This document shows, one piece after another, positions 22,323 through 34,567 of a stretch of DNA of 64,000 nucleotides. The DNA is from Cephalopachus bancanus (Eukaryota > Chordata > Mammalia > Primates > Tarsiidae). Positions within the stretch are counted from its first letter, which is position 1. Each line of letters starts with the position of its first letter. Under the pieces are notes generated by a model. The model was not told the origin of the DNA. It saw only the letters and a program-made list of their open reading frames with translations, and did no database searches. The DNA is taken from NCBI GenBank assembly GCA_027257055.1, contig JAPVLO010000232.1:248001-312000 (forward strand), read 5' to 3'. The position numbers and the translations under genes are program-made.

Positions 22323-23989
22323 AATATTTATTATTAAAAAAGACCACTCCGACTGCACTTGGTTGAGTTCAAACAAAACAAAACAGCAGCACTAAACTGC
22401 AAGCCAGAAGCCAGACTCTGCAGCCAGCTAGCGCGCTCAGCCTCACTTTCTTTTATCCTTACAAAAAGGCAGCCAGATGACATAATCTCTAAGCTTCCTT
22501 CTAACAACAGTTTCAACAACACAGGAATATGAGCGAGTCTCAAACTGTGTGAACGAGTTTTTCAAAGGGAACTAAAACATTCCTGTTATTGTTTTTCAAA
22601 AGAATGTCAATTTATCTAAAGAAAAAAAGTAGCCAAGAATGCATGTTTTCATTATGGTACCAAATCCTAAAGGGAAATACATAGGTTTAATGCCAAAAAG
22701 ATGTCAGAATACCAGCACACAAGCCAGTGGTCACCCACCTCTAGGGTCTGACCTAGGCAGGAGGTTCACTGGAGTTTTTACAGCAAATGGAAATATTATA
22801 CAACAAGCTGCCAAAGGTGGAATTAAAGCTGGCATAAGTCAACTCTGAGAAAAACGGACAAAGCCTGACAGTAGAGAGCATATGTAAAGGCACGGTTGCC
22901 TGTGGAGGCGGCGGCAGGGGGAGGGCGGGAAGGCTGGCATGCTATCTTTACTCTAATAGCAAGCTGGAGTTGAATGAATGCAGACCTGCTCCAGGCAGGC
23001 TTTCACACCCATGTGGCCTTTCCCTCACATCAGTCCCTGGCTGCGACTCTCTCCACTCTCTTCCTGTCACTGCCCGTGCAGACCCCTGCCACCCTGCCCT
23101 CCTGAAGCTTCTCCTCGATGGCCCTTCTTCTGGCCCAAGCACCTAATGCTCCCCAGGACACCCTGAACCTTACCATTCTCACTGCCACAACTGCAAAGCC
23201 AGACGTCCCCCTACAGCCAGTTCCCAGCCTTGTTAAAAGCTTCATACCCCATGAACCACCCATGAACTTGAACCCGATAATCGAACCCCACTTGCCAGTC
23301 CTCCCCCTACTCGGCTTAGGATTTAAGAGCCACCCGAACACCCCTCCCCAGCAATCTGCTGCACCCCTCTGCCCCACCCCAAAGGCCCATCAGCAGGACC
23401 ACAGTGGGAAGAAGCCAGTTGTTGACACTGGCCATGAAGCAGGCATTCATTCACTCAGCAAATACGCTATAGGACAGAATGAGTCAGGCCTTGAGCACTG
23501 GGGCGGGGTAGGTGGGTGGGGGTGAGACTGACCAGGGCACTCCATAGAGCTCACAGCTACTGGGTAGCTAGGGAGGGGACCCACAAGCCAGCAGGTGTGT
23601 CCCGACATGTCCAGACAGTTCAGCAGTCTTCGGGACTCTGCACCTTCCCTCCCCTTTCCCGGCTGCTGGCTCCCACTCCCCAGCCTGCAGTTCTAAAGTC
23701 CTCTGCCCGCTCCCTTCTCCTGTTCCTCCTGTCATAGAACAGCCTTGCCCACAATCCTAAAGATGGGGGCCACTTGGGGGAGGGACCCTCATTTTCCACG
23801 GCCGTTTCTAAGACCCTCCCTGCGTACACACTCCTGTCTCTTGCCTCCACAGCTTGCTCAAACGTTCATGCTCCTCTCAAATGCCAGGCGTCGGTATTCC
23901 CATCTGGCCTTCCCAACAGTAGTGCCATCTTCCTCCTGACCCCCAGCACTAAGCTTTCCCTCTTTCCTAGACAACGCCCTACAGTGGGC

Positions 23990-24288
23990 ATTTATTTATC
24001 TATTTATTTTGAGTCAGAGCCTCACTCTGTCACCCAGGCTGGAGTGCAGTGGCACGCTCACAACCACTACAGCCTCGACCTGCTGGGCTCAGGTGATCCT
24101 TCGGCCTCAGCCTTCCAAGTAGCTGGAATTACAGGCGTGTGCCACCATGCCTGGCTAATTTTTTGATTAACTATAGAGACGATGTCTCACCAAGGTGCCC
24201 AGACTAGTCTCAAATCCATGGGCTCAGGCAATTCTCTCCCCTTGGCCTCTCAAAGTGCTAGGATTACAGGCATGAGTCACGGCACCAG
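23990..24288 (-). mobile_element. Alu dimer, intermediate type
   Basis: Tail (ATTT)n, complement of the Alu right and left arms, ending near GGCACCAGGA. A plus-strand Alu follows only about 55 bp away. Confidence 0.88.
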
Positions 24289-24344
24289 GACTACGACGAG
24301 CATTTAAACATTCTTCACCACCTTGCATCAAAAAATATATTTAC

Positions 24345-24640
24345 GGTAGCTCATGCCTGTAATCCCAGCACTTTGGGAGGCTGAGCTCAGAGGATTTCTT
24401 GAGGCCAGGAGTTTGAAAACAGCCTAGGCAACATGGTGAGACCTCATCTCTACAAAAAAATCAAAAAATTAGCTAGGCATGGTAGCACATGCCTATAGAG
24501 CTGACTACTTGGGGAGGCTGAGGCAGAAGGATCACTTGAGCCCAGTAGGTGAAGGCTGCAGTGAGTCGTGATTGGATCACTGCACTCCAGCCTAGGTGAC
24601 AGAGACCCCAACTCAAAAATAACAAAACAAAACAAAACCT
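24345..24640 (+). mobile_element. AluJ-like dimer
   Basis: Lacks about the first 10 bases (starts GGTAGCTCATGCC). GGCAACATGGTGAGACC; tail AAAACAAAACAAAAC. Confidence 0.87.
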
Positions 24641-24879
24641 TCCACCTATTGCTCTCTAGGCCCCACTCCCATTTGGTCCTTAATGGAGTCAAGTCTCTTC
24701 CCAGCAATGCATGTCTGGACCACCTTCCTTGACCTCAGCACCCTGGCCCAAACCACCAGGGTCTTGTTGCAAAAGCTTTTAGAACTTCGCTTCTACCGTC
24801 ACCCTCTTCTGCCCCACAGCAGTAGAGGGATAATTAAAAACAAAGAACCAGACCTTTGGCTACCCGCTGAAAACGCCTC

Positions 24880-25305
24880 ACTGAGCTTTCTGTGACATCT
24901 AGAATGAAAGCCATGCCTCTAGCCAGACCCACGCAGCCCTCACGACCCTGACCCTGCCTGCACCGGGCCCCATTACATGCCTTATTTTTGTACATAGCTT
25001 CACCAGCCTGGGGCCTTTGTACTTGACCTTTCTCTGCTTGGGCTGCTCTCACCCCTGATCTCGGAGGAATTGAGCTGGTTTCTTTTCTTATTCTTTAAGT
25101 CTCAACTTAACCATTCTCTGTCTGAGAGGCCCTTCCTGAACATCTCACGTCCCCACGCAAAAGCGATCCGACATTCTACACGTTGCTTTATCTTCTTCCC
25201 ACAAAAGAATGCTAAGTGTCAAGAGAGCAATTTGCTCACTTTTGTGTCCCTAGCACCCAGGGTGATGCCCGGCACACAGTAAGTCAAAACTTTGTGGAAT
25301 TGATC
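24880..25305 (+). mobile_element. L2 LINE 3' end
   Basis: TGACATCTAGAATGAAAGCC, TTAAGTCTCAACTTAACC, TCTGAGAGGCCCTTCCTGAA, GTCCCTAGCACCCAGGGTGA and CCGGCACACAGTAAG are the ordered landmarks of the L2 3' region. It may begin as early as 24690. Confidence 0.8.
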
Positions 25306-26094
25306 AGAAGAAATGATGTGGGACATATCTGAAGCCTCAGCTTCTGGACGTAATTTTTACAAAATGTACCCTGAGAAATGTCATTTTCAGAACATCAGTA
25401 AAAAGAGAGTTTTTAACAATGGCTTATATTCTCATGGCATTATCTCAGTTTTTAAATTTTGTTTTCACAAATCCTCCCTACTAGAACCTTGTTTCTCTCT
25501 ACTGGGATTCAAACCCTACAGGTCACTACAGAGAAGCAGTGACATACGTAACTGAGACAGGAGTTAAGTTCACACCCAAGGCCACAAAAGCAGAGAAGCA
25601 CACAGGGGACTACAACGGAGTTTTGCTTCCTCAACCCATGAACTCATTTTATTTGTGAAAACGCAGTGGTCCAAGCAGACCTCTGTTAAATGACTCACCG
25701 GAAACTCTCATCAACGACATGCTCCTCTCCCCCGTAAATACTGGTCCACCCCTGACTAAAAACTGCTCACTCAAGTTTCTCACACTGCTTCCTGAGGGTC
25801 ACTGTAGAATGTTTCCAAGCAAGCAGACACAAAATAAAACTGCAAGTATTCTAAATTCTATAGTTAGTTTAGTCATTCATATTATAACGCTCTACTCATA
25901 GCGTGAGGTGACTTCTGGCCATAGGAAAATAACACAATTATAATGCCAGAAGAGCCTACTATCCTGACACTGAAAAACATTAAAGTATCTCCTTTAATCA
26001 CAGGCACAAGTAAAAAAAATTATGGCACAATGATTATCAGAGCATCTTTCGGTAAGCACCTATGGCAGATTGGGAGATTTAAAAGGGACTCTGA

Positions 26095-26280
26095 GGCCAA
26101 GTGTGGTGGCTTATGCCTATAATCCTAGAACTATGGGAGGCCAAGGTGGGAGGATCACTTAAGCCCAGGAGCTTGAGGCTACAATAAACTAGGACTGTGC
26201 CACTGGACTCTGGCCTGAATGACAGAGAGAGACCCGGTCTCAAAAATAAAGATTTAAAAAATAAAAATAAAATAAAGATA
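26095..26280 (+). mobile_element. Short (monomer-like) Alu
   Basis: Starts as a left arm (GGCCAAGTGTGGTGGCTTATG) and passes directly into the right-arm end (GCCACTGGACTCTGGCCTGAA). The A-rich tail (AAAAATAAAG) runs to about 26280. Confidence 0.8.
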
Positions 26281-27100
26281 CTGTGACACATTATCTGGTC
26301 TAGTGGAACAGGACAACCTCAACTGTCATGTTGAGATGACAGTTGTACTAGTTTCTGAAGGCTGCTAGTCCAGTGCAGCTGTGTTGGAACTACTGCACTG
26401 TGTGCCTTCTTCACCTGTCTCCATGCGCTCAAACGTGCTTGACTCACACTTGCTACGTGCCACGGACACGAAAACTCACTGTCCGTGGGCCTGCTGGCTG
26501 CAAAGCATTCGGCAGTCCTTCCAGAACCCTGTTCTCAACCACCCACCGTTTGTTTCACACACTCAGCTTTGGAATCATGGAATTGCAGCCCAGGCACAGT
26601 GCACACAGCCTACCCCAGTGGGGTGGGTGGCATGCCTAGTTGTGAGCACGTGCAGGTTGGTAGCGTTTTCAGAGCTAGTGTCCAACCCTGCAGCTGGATC
26701 TTACCACATGGTTATCTTTTTTTAAGTATAAGTGGTAACAGGCCTCCCAGGCTGGTCTTAAGGTTTTTTACAGATGATTCTAAAATATTCTACAGTTCTA
26801 CAGCACTTGAAATCAGTAGAACACAATTCTATTAATGTACTATCTGCTAATCATTTGAATCAAAGATAAAATGACAACATTTAATTCTATACTGAATGCT
26901 AGTGTTTAAGTAAACCAGGCAGGATCTGGGGGGTGATCTGAGATCTGGAGGGAACATGGTTCTCTGAAGACCTGTGGCGCTAGAAGCCCTGAGTCAAAGA
27001 TTACATTAGCAGACTGAGGAATGTCTTTCTCCTTGGCTTAGGCTTAGCCTATCATCATCATCTCTGAAAAGGGATCTTTGTTCATATGAAAAGAAAAGTG

Positions 27101-27112
27101 GGGGGGGGGGCG
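27101..27112. repeat. G homopolymer
   Basis: A run of ten G within unique intron sequence. Confidence 0.9.
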
Positions 27113-27471
27113 CAGGGAAGAAGTCAGACAGAAAATAAAAGGAAGTGAGAACTGCTTGAGGTAGCTGCCCAGAGGAGGAGAGAGTGGAGGGAAAGTGAGG
27201 TGTGGTGATCCGGATGGAGGGAGTCACCCACAGGCAGAAGCCAGAGGCAGGCCGGCAGGGCACACATTGACATGCACACATAGGTCACCTAAAGGGAAAG
27301 GAGACGGGTGGGAGCAGGTGGGCCAGGCAGGTCTTCAGCAAGCTGCCAGGTGGGACTTCTGGCCAAGCATAGCATGATGGCTTTCTAGAACGAAAGACAA
27401 GAAAAGTGGAGACACAGACAGGACAAGCAACAGGCATGCATTTGCAGTATCCTTAAAAATATTTACTTTTA

Positions 27472-27766
27472 GCTGGGCTCGGTGGCTCAGCCTGTAATCC
27501 CGTGCCTTTGGGAGGCTGAGGTGAGTGGACTGCCTGAGCCCGCGGATTCGAGACTCGCCTGGGCAACTTGGCAAGACCTCATCTCTACAATAAATCAAAA
27601 ATATTAGCCAGGCGTGGTAGCGCGCGCCTGTAGTTCCAGCTACTCGGAAGGCTGAGGCGGAAGGATCGCCAGAGGCCAACAGGTTGAGGCTGCGGTGGCT
27701 GGGAGCATGCCACTGACCTCCAGCCTGGATGACAGAGTGAGACTCCAACACACACACACACAAAAG
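27472..27766 (+). mobile_element. Alu dimer, young type, (CA)n tail
   Basis: Flanked by TTTACTTTTA (27462-27471 and 27767-27776). The tail has become a short CA repeat. Confidence 0.9.
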
Positions 27767-27793
27767 TTTACTTTTATAATAAAAGAAAGCATG

Positions 27794-28216
27794 GGTTCGA
27801 GACCTGCCTGGGCAGCGAGACCTCATCTCTACAATAAATCAAAAAATCAGCCGGGCATGGTAGCACATGCCTGTAATTCCAGCTACTTGGAAGGCTGAGG
27901 CAGAAGGATTGCCGGAGCCCAGCAGGTCAAGGCTGCGGTGGCCGGGAGCGGCCACTGCACTCCAGTCTGGGCGACAGAGTGAGACTCCAACTCAAAAAAA
28001 AAAAAAACCAAAACAAAACAAGATATCATCTCAACAAAAAAAAAAAAAAAAATTAGCTGGGCGTGGTGGTGCGCACCTGTAGTTCCAGCTACTTGGAAGG
28101 CTGAGGTGGAAGGATCGCCAGAGCCCAGCAGGTCGAGGCTGTGGTGGCTGGGAGTGGCCACTGCACTCTAGTCTGGGCGACACAGTGAGACTCCAACTCA
28201 AAAAAAAAGAAAGAAA
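27794..28216 (+). mobile_element. 5'-truncated Alu followed by a second right arm (trimer-like)
   Basis: Begins inside a left arm (TTCGAGACCTGCCTGGGCAG), runs through a full right arm to an A-rich linker at 27995-28052, then a second right arm (TTAGCTGGGCGTGGTGGTGC) to about 28208. The motif AAAGAAAGCATGG occurs just before (27782-27794) and just after (28216-28230), suggesting one insertion event. Confidence 0.75.
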
Positions 28217-28239
28217 GAAAGAAAGCATGGCGCACTATT

Positions 28240-28481
28240 TGGAAGTTACAGAAGAGTATGTTTCAAATCCCTTAAATTGGACAGCCGTGGATAACTATTG
28301 TCAATATTCTGGCATTTGTGTATGAAATTCGCAAGGAAAAAAAATATTAAGAGGAGTACGTCTTCCTGTGTGTTATTTCCAAAGATGGTGCTATAACATG
28401 AGTCATAGCTATAAAAAATTTTATCCACTAAGATGTACTATAATGTAATTACTTTATCATCAACAGGGTCATTTAGGTTGC
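28240..28481 (-). mobile_element. Old L1 fragment (part 1)
   Basis: ACAGGGTCATTTAGGTTGC and the preceding AT-rich text match the complement of the L1 ORF2 end. It continues after the Alu at 28757. The 28240 boundary is uncertain. Confidence 0.6.
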
Positions 28482-28756
28482 TTTTTTTTTTGGAGACAGG
28501 TCTCCTGCTCTGTCTCCCAGGCTAGAATGTCACAGCACAACCATAGCTCACTGCAGCCTCAACTTCCTGGGCTCAAGCAATCCTCCTGCCTAGCTAGGGC
28601 TACAGGCACACACTGCCACAACCAATTTTTTTTTTGGTAGAGACAAGGTCTTGCTATGTTACCCAGGCTGGTATCAAACTCCTGGTCTCAAGTGAGCCTT
28701 CTGCCTTGGACTTCCAAAGTGCTGGGATTACAGATGTGAGACACTACACCTGGCCA
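28482..28756 (-). mobile_element. Alu dimer, old, inserted in L1
   Basis: TTTTGGAGACAGGTCTCCTGC to ACACTACACCTGGCC, complement of an AluJ-type dimer with a short right arm. Confidence 0.87.
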
Positions 28757-29075
28757 TGACTTTTAAGTATTATAAATAACACTGAAATTTACATATTCTT
28801 CTATATTAGTCTGAGTGTACGTTTCTGAATATTTCTCTAGGCAATTATTAACTTAAGTAAAATTAGTCAAAGGATATAAAATCTTTATCAATCAATATAT
28901 ACTGACAGACTGGGTATATCATAATACCTTTACCAACACTGTTTAATCTGCCAATCTGATAAATCATATACTGTATTATTGTTCTAATCTGCATTACTTT
29001 GGGCTAGACATAAAACCATTTTTTAACCTCTGCTTACAGGGTACTTTTTATTTTTATGAAAATTGCTCTATATAA
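28757..29075 (-). mobile_element. Old L1 fragment (part 2)
   Basis: TATTATAAATAACACTGAAAT, TCAAAGGATATAAAATC, TACCAACACTGTTTAATCTG and TCTAATCTGCATTACTTTG follow the complement of the L1 ORF2 end in order. Confidence 0.75.
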
Positions 29076-30348
29076 CCCTCTTTTTAAATGAGAACTCTCA
29101 TCTTTCTTTCACCCCCAAGTAACAGCACAGTCTGTGTTCTTTTCACCCGGTGAAAGCTTTCTCTTACTAGCTGAGCACACACGTCAGGGCTGAAATCCAC
29201 GAACCTGGAGAAGTGTAGCTGAGGCAGTCTCTGTACCAACTTCTCTGCATGAAACAAAATCTCCACAAACTGGGGAGGACCCAGGGCCTGGAATGAGTAT
29301 TTCACAGTCCTTACGCACACCTCTGTATCTCCAGTGCTCCATGAAGACTGGATTTTCAACAAACAGAACACAACATTTTCTTCCCTACAATCTCTCTTCT
29401 AAATGGAGGCACCGACTCACACCTCCCCTAAAAAAAAGGGACCAGGCTTCGAAGGGGCATTGTTTTATTTCTGCTCACCCTTCTTTCCTACCAAAGCCCA
29501 CCCACAGCCCTCCTGGTGTCCATGCCCTGAGCTTAATGCACTGGTCAATAACACACATGCAGAACTCCATTCATTCCAGCATCCCATATCCTAGAAAAGA
29601 AGAAAGCAGGGCAGATGAGTGCCAGGCTAGGAGAGACCACGGTCAGCATACCTGCTCCCTAACAACCACACATTCCTCATCACACCCAGCAACACCCGCA
29701 GAATTGTGGGCTCTCGAGGAACCAACATTTCTGAATACAAAAGATAAAAGTCAGTCTGAACTTTCAAATAAATCAAAACTTAAAGGTTCAAATACGATTC
29801 GTTTCAAAGCAGTCTCTCTGGAAAACTATGCAAATATTTCAAGGATGTTGTGGTTGATTAAAGGAGTTTTATAATTACTCTTTGAAAGTGCCCAGAGGAC
29901 CAGTTTTATCCTCTAATTGATATTACTTGCTTTTTCCATTCATCTCATTATTCTCTGGGCTTAAATGACCTTTAGCCATCTCAAAATTTCATACCCCACT
30001 TCAAAGCATCAAGATGTGCCATCACTTATGATATTTGAAGGAATATGGAATTCTAAAGGATGAACTCAAGGTTTAAAGCAACAATGGCCTTGGAAGAGTG
30101 AACTCACACCCTCCTAATGAGTCCACTTAGAGTCCTTTTATTTCCAAAGAGGTCAGGGTAGCTATGTTCCCATTTAGAAAAAAATACCCATTCACTAATA
30201 GATGTAGATTGTTTTGTAAAAGACATCTCATGCAATCATGCAGCTACTGAAAACTCTCTTAAAAACTGTATTTGGAGAGGGTCCCAAAGGTGTGAGTGTG
30301 TCAAGTTATACCAAATATGTCTTTAAATATGCATAAGGAAATAGTTTA

Positions 30349-30637
30349 TTTATTTTTGAGTCAAGGTCTCACTCTGTCACCCGGACTGGAGTGCAGTGGC
30401 ACAGTCATGGCTCACCGCTGCCTCAACCTCCTGGGCTTAGGTAATCCTTCCACCTCAGCCTCCCAATAGCTTGGACTACAGGCAAGTGCCACCATGCCCT
30501 GCTAATTTTTAATTTTTTTGTAGAGGTGAGGTCACGCTTTGCTATCCAGGCTAGTCTCAAACTCCTGGGCTCAAGCAATCCTCCTGCCTCAGCCTCCCAA
30601 AGTGCTGGGATTAAAGGTGTGAGCCACTAAAACCCAG
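30349..30637 (-). mobile_element. AluJ-like dimer
   Basis: Flanked by a 20-bp duplication (30329-30348 and 30638-30657) with two mismatches. The body has CTGTCACCCGGACTGGAGTGC and TTTTTTGTAGAGGTGAGGTC. Confidence 0.92.
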
Positions 30638-31469
30638 ATGCATAGAGAAATAGTTTAAATACCCATTAAGGGAATCCCTTATGAGCATGTTAACTTTATT
30701 TGTGCTTACCTGAACTTTCCTATTTCTCCGATAAATATGGACCATTTACTGGGCAAAGTACACAGACATATATATTTTAAAATTCTAAGACCTAAGCATT
30801 AAAGATGCTTATTCTAAATGTACACAGCTAAATATTTAAAGGCTCAGCAACTGTCTCTGAAAGAACAGAACCTACCCAGACACCACAAGGATAAAGTCTT
30901 CAAGGGACGTTGAGGTTGTGTTTCTTTTGTCTCCTCATCCTTCTGTATAATTTTACCATTGTCTCTACAATTCAAAGAAGCAAACCCTGCCTTGTTGAAG
31001 TGAGCCACGACCTCTCAAAATGCTTAAAGCACATCTCAACAGTAATCACACTGTTGGTGACCTGAAAAATGGGTCACCCCGTGCAACTGACTAAAACTCT
31101 CTTATGCAATCTTCCTTTGGCGGAAACAAGGACAGCTTGTACAAATATTTCAACTAAACCTACTTCCCTAAGAGAAGATGATACACATTTGTTGGCACTG
31201 CCAAGTTCTGAAAGTACATAAAAAGGCAGAGAAAAAATTATGAAGAAGTTAAATTAGCCTAGTCACTTGTCCTAACAAATTTAATACTGCATCATTAATG
31301 TAAGAAAGTACATAAGCTTTGTTGTGTCATTAGTAAAAACTAAGCAACATTTAAGGTTTAGCTATTATCATTTAGAAAATTATGATGAAATGCCCATATT
31401 ACCTGGAAAAAAAATTTTAAGACAAGGTTTGAAAAATAACTGCATTTCTACAGGATATGTAACTACGTT

Positions 31470-31757
31470 TCTTTTTTCTTTTTTTGAATCAGTCTTACTC
31501 TGTCACCCAGGCTAGAGTACAGTGGCACAATCATGGCTCACAGCAGTCTTGACCTCCTGGGCTCAAGCAATCCTTCTGCCTCAGCCTTCCAAATAGCTGT
31601 AACTACAGATGCGTGCCTCCACACTTGGCTAATTTTTTTTCCTTTTTAATGTAGAGGTGAGGTCTTGCCATGTTGCCCAGGCTGGTCTCAAGCCCTGGGC
31701 TCAGGGCATCCTCTCCCAAAGTTCTGGGACTACAGGCATGAGCCACCGCACCCGGCC
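31470..31757 (-). mobile_element. AluJ-like dimer
   Basis: T-rich lead, CTCTGTCACCCAGGCTAGAG, ending ATGAGCCACCGCACCCGGCC. It is oriented opposite to the Alu at 34961, across exons 2-3. Confidence 0.88.
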
Positions 31758-33630
31758 ACTTCACTGTTTGTTTCAACAAGCTCTGTTGCTTCCTTTCTAA
31801 GATTGTGGGGTAACAAAACGAGGTTTTACACGCCGATTTTAAGCCTTCAGGCAAACAGACATTTATGAAGTATATTGGAATTAACTGATGTGGTGTGGGC
31901 CTTCTGCAAAGGCTTTAAGATCCTACCATTCCACTCCATAAAAGTATGAATGGCTGAAGAGAGGTGAACACCCTAAGGTTTAGAGATGAGCACCAGGGAT
32001 GCGAACCACATGACAGGAAGGCATGTCTCTCTGATGGGGGAGCCTACCCCCCTGATATTCTGCTGCCACGACACAGAGTCAGGCAAGGGCAGCTGCCCAG
32101 TTGCACAGATGTCACGTCAACATGCCCGGGGCTCCGCTCAGACTCGACGCTGCTCAGTTCAGTGCCACGTCACTGCCCACAGCACTAAAACTCGAGACCC
32201 CTGGAAAAAGGATAAACTTCTGGTTCAGCTACCTGCAAAATACCCTCTCTGTGACGGAGTTTAGAAAACTCACTGAAGGACCTCAAAGGAACTGCCAGGC
32301 TAGTCTTCAACTGAGCACTCAGAGTTCCCCAGCTAAGAGGGAACTGCAGCTGCCCTGTAGCATGTCTATGGTGCGTTGGGGAGAGGCCGCTGCTTCTGAC
32401 TGGGACTTTGTCTATGACCATCTTTACTTCTCTGCACAATTTGCCCTGTACAGGAAGTCACCAACAAAAGAACGAGTTCCATTTTGAGAGTGTGTGTGCA
32501 AATCTGATTTGTTTTAAATCCAACCAAGTTAGCCTGGGTACCAACTAACACAAAGGGCTATATAGAACAGACTATATTGACACCTGGTGGAGAGAAAGAA
32601 TACATAAGAAATGTAGGTGTGCACTGTTAAGGTTCTTAACTTGAAGGTCTGCATGCAGGGGACTCACAGTATAGAAATGGGGGCCTAGTATCAAAGCATA
32701 GAGCTCAGAATGTTTTGGTCCACCTCTTCTAGAAACCAGTTTTTGCTGGGAGTGGGGTGTGCCAGGGAGTGGCCTAAGCTCTAGAAGATCTGGCATCGGT
32801 TTTGAAGACAGACCACAGCAGTAGCAAGACTATTGAACTCTGGCAATTCTGAACATGAGGCTCAGTCTGATCGTCTGGAAATGCTCGATATATTCCAATT
32901 TTTAAATTGTTCTTACTTAAAATTTGTCAATATTTTATAAATATTTTTAAGTCATGTACAGATTGAAGTGAAAAAACGCTGGTTTAAGTAAACTCAAACA
33001 CACCATTTTACAATCTCAACATATTTAAAGATGTCAACCTTTAATACCCAAAGTTGTCACTGAGTGCTGTTGCCAGCTAAGGCAGAAAGATGATGAAGGT
33101 CAGGAAGAAGCACCCTTTAAACAACCCCTCTGAGTTTTCTGTTCTTTCTTTTGCTGTTCAGAGGGCTACAAAGACTGGGGGTGGGGGGGCAAGGGAATAG
33201 AAAGGACCACTTAATTGTGAGGTGCCCAGAGGCAGAGTAAAGAGAAGCACGGTAGAATCTAGGGAGGATATTTAAATGTCAGAATTAGAACAGATTCTAT
33301 ATAACATTCATTTTAGCAATCTGGTGGTTCAAGGTGAGATTTAAGATATCCTGCTAACAGCCTAACGGACAGTGGGCCTTATAGTTGGTGTAATCTGACA
33401 CTGAAAGAGAAAAATCTCCAGTGATGGTCATTATGAAAATGCAAGGGGCATATTTAAATGTCTATCACACCATGGAAGTCCCCCCAAAAGTGACTGATTA
33501 AACTAGCCAAAGCCAAAAAAGGAAAAAGTCAATCAAGTAGCCATTCCTTATTTATCTCCCACAAAATGTTGGAATTTTCTTCCCTAGAACTTCAAAACTC
33601 TCTAAGGAGAGAAACAGAGTAGTCACATAC

Positions 33631-33705
33631 CTATAGATGGAGACTTGAAAGGGTATTTATCAGGAAGATCCACTCTCACTTTCCATACTCCGCCTTCATA
33701 TGGTG
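33631..33705 (-). CDS. UBE2H: UBE2H coding exon 3 (75 bp)
   Basis: On the minus strand the exon follows acceptor TTTATTTCAG and precedes donor GTATGTGA. With the A from exon 2 it encodes T-P-Y-E-G-G, then [19 protein letters not shown] and the first base of Gly69. The Y-E-G-G and YPFKSP segments are the conserved E2 beta-meander before the active site. Phase is 2 bases + 24 codons + 1 base. No substitution relative to human UBE2H is apparent to me at protein level. Confidence 0.96.
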
Positions 33706-34567
33706 CTGAAATAAAAGTAAACATATTAACCATTAAAGCCACATTGTCCCCAAATTGGAAAATAAATCTGAGTATAAATTAAACATTAAACCCTAATAGC
33801 ATCTGAAACCCTATTTAACCAGTGCGTTCAGATTAAGATCCAAAGTCAGCACTACACAAAGATCTGCTGTCTCCCGCAATTTACTTGATTCTTTAAGGTA
33901 CTGAACACCATTCAGTTATTTCTTAAGTAACAGCCAGGTTCCTTTCCCTCCTAACTCAATCAGTCCACATCCCTCCCCAAAACAACAAAAAGCATTTCCC
34001 AGAAACCATCCACATGGTCATTCATAACAAAACCCAGAATTTGCAGCTCATGTCTAATACTGCCACGTAGAAAAAGAGAGAAAATTCTAGTTGGCCTTCT
34101 GTATCCACAGGTTCCATATCCTTGGATCCAGCCAAGGACAAATTGAACATATTCAGGGGAAAAAATGCAAACAATAAAAAATAGTAATCCAACAATTAAA
34201 AAACCCACAAATGTTTACATAGCATTTCCACTGTCTGAGGTATTATAAGCAACCTGGAGTGACTTACAGCATACAGGAGGATGTGTGTGGGTGATGTGCA
34301 AATGCTACACCAGTTTAGATCAGGGACTTGAGCATCCCTGGCTTTTGGTATGGGAGGGGCCTGGACCCAGTTCTCCGCAGACCCAAGGGACAACTGTATG
34401 TAAAGTAATTATGGTAAGAGAGAGACTTCCTCTCTAGTTCTCAAGTCCAATTAAACTTGCTTTTCAAAAATGATGCATTCACCATCTGTCTTTGACACTC
34501 TCACTGTCTAGTAAGAAACAGAGGAAAAGACTAGAACAGAAGAACACATACCAACACATGTACTTAC
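33706..34567 (-). other. UBE2H: UBE2H intron 2 (complete, 862 bp)
   Basis: Short intron between exon 2 donor GTAAGTA and exon 3 acceptor TTTATTTCAG. More than a third of it (34089-34396) is a MER2-type DNA transposon. The rest is unique AT-rich sequence. Confidence 0.92.
34089..34396 (-). mobile_element. MER2-type (Tigger1-derived) DNA transposon
   Basis: Ends AGTTGGCCTTCTGTATCC and AGGGACAACTG form the MER2 terminal inverted repeats, with TA dinucleotides at both edges. Interior TTTACATAGCATTTCCACTG, GGTATTATAAGCAACCTGGA and CAGGGACTTGAGCATCC is diagnostic. It lies wholly within intron 2. Orientation is uncertain. Confidence 0.88.

Larger units (their letters stand above)
13102..33630 (-). 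other. UBE2H: UBE2H intron 3 (complete, 20529 bp)
   Basis: Donor GTATGTGA beside exon 3, acceptor TTTTTACAG beside exon 4. It is packed with Alu, MIR, L1 and L2 remnants listed separately, plus the inverted duplication at 16036-16545. Stretches of more than 300 bases where I recognise nothing: 13102-14040, 18091-18550, 19120-21320, 22337-23440, 25310-26090, 26285-27460, 29080-30328, 30660-31465 and 31760-33630. Several open frames there (for example 29293-29874) have no domain or known-protein resemblance. Confidence 0.88.

Noticed and set aside
23118..23525. A Pro-rich 135-codon frame in a C-rich stretch
   Set aside because: Composition alone explains the open frame. No similarity was recognised, and the end overlaps old-repeat text.
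22900..23900. Possible CpG island or alternative UBE2H promoter
   Set aside because: The stretch is C-rich, but CG dinucleotides are sparse and no first-exon coding text is present.
27335..27826. A 163-codon minus-strand open frame
   Set aside because: It lies largely within Alu sequence in antisense; the GVQWH-like and [19 protein letters not shown] text is standard Alu translation, and the same peptides recur at other Alus in the window.
29293..29874. The longest open frame, 193 codons, plus strand
   Set aside because: No domain, no known-protein similarity and low-complexity Ser/Thr/Pro content. It lies inside intron 3 with no splice or start context worth noting.
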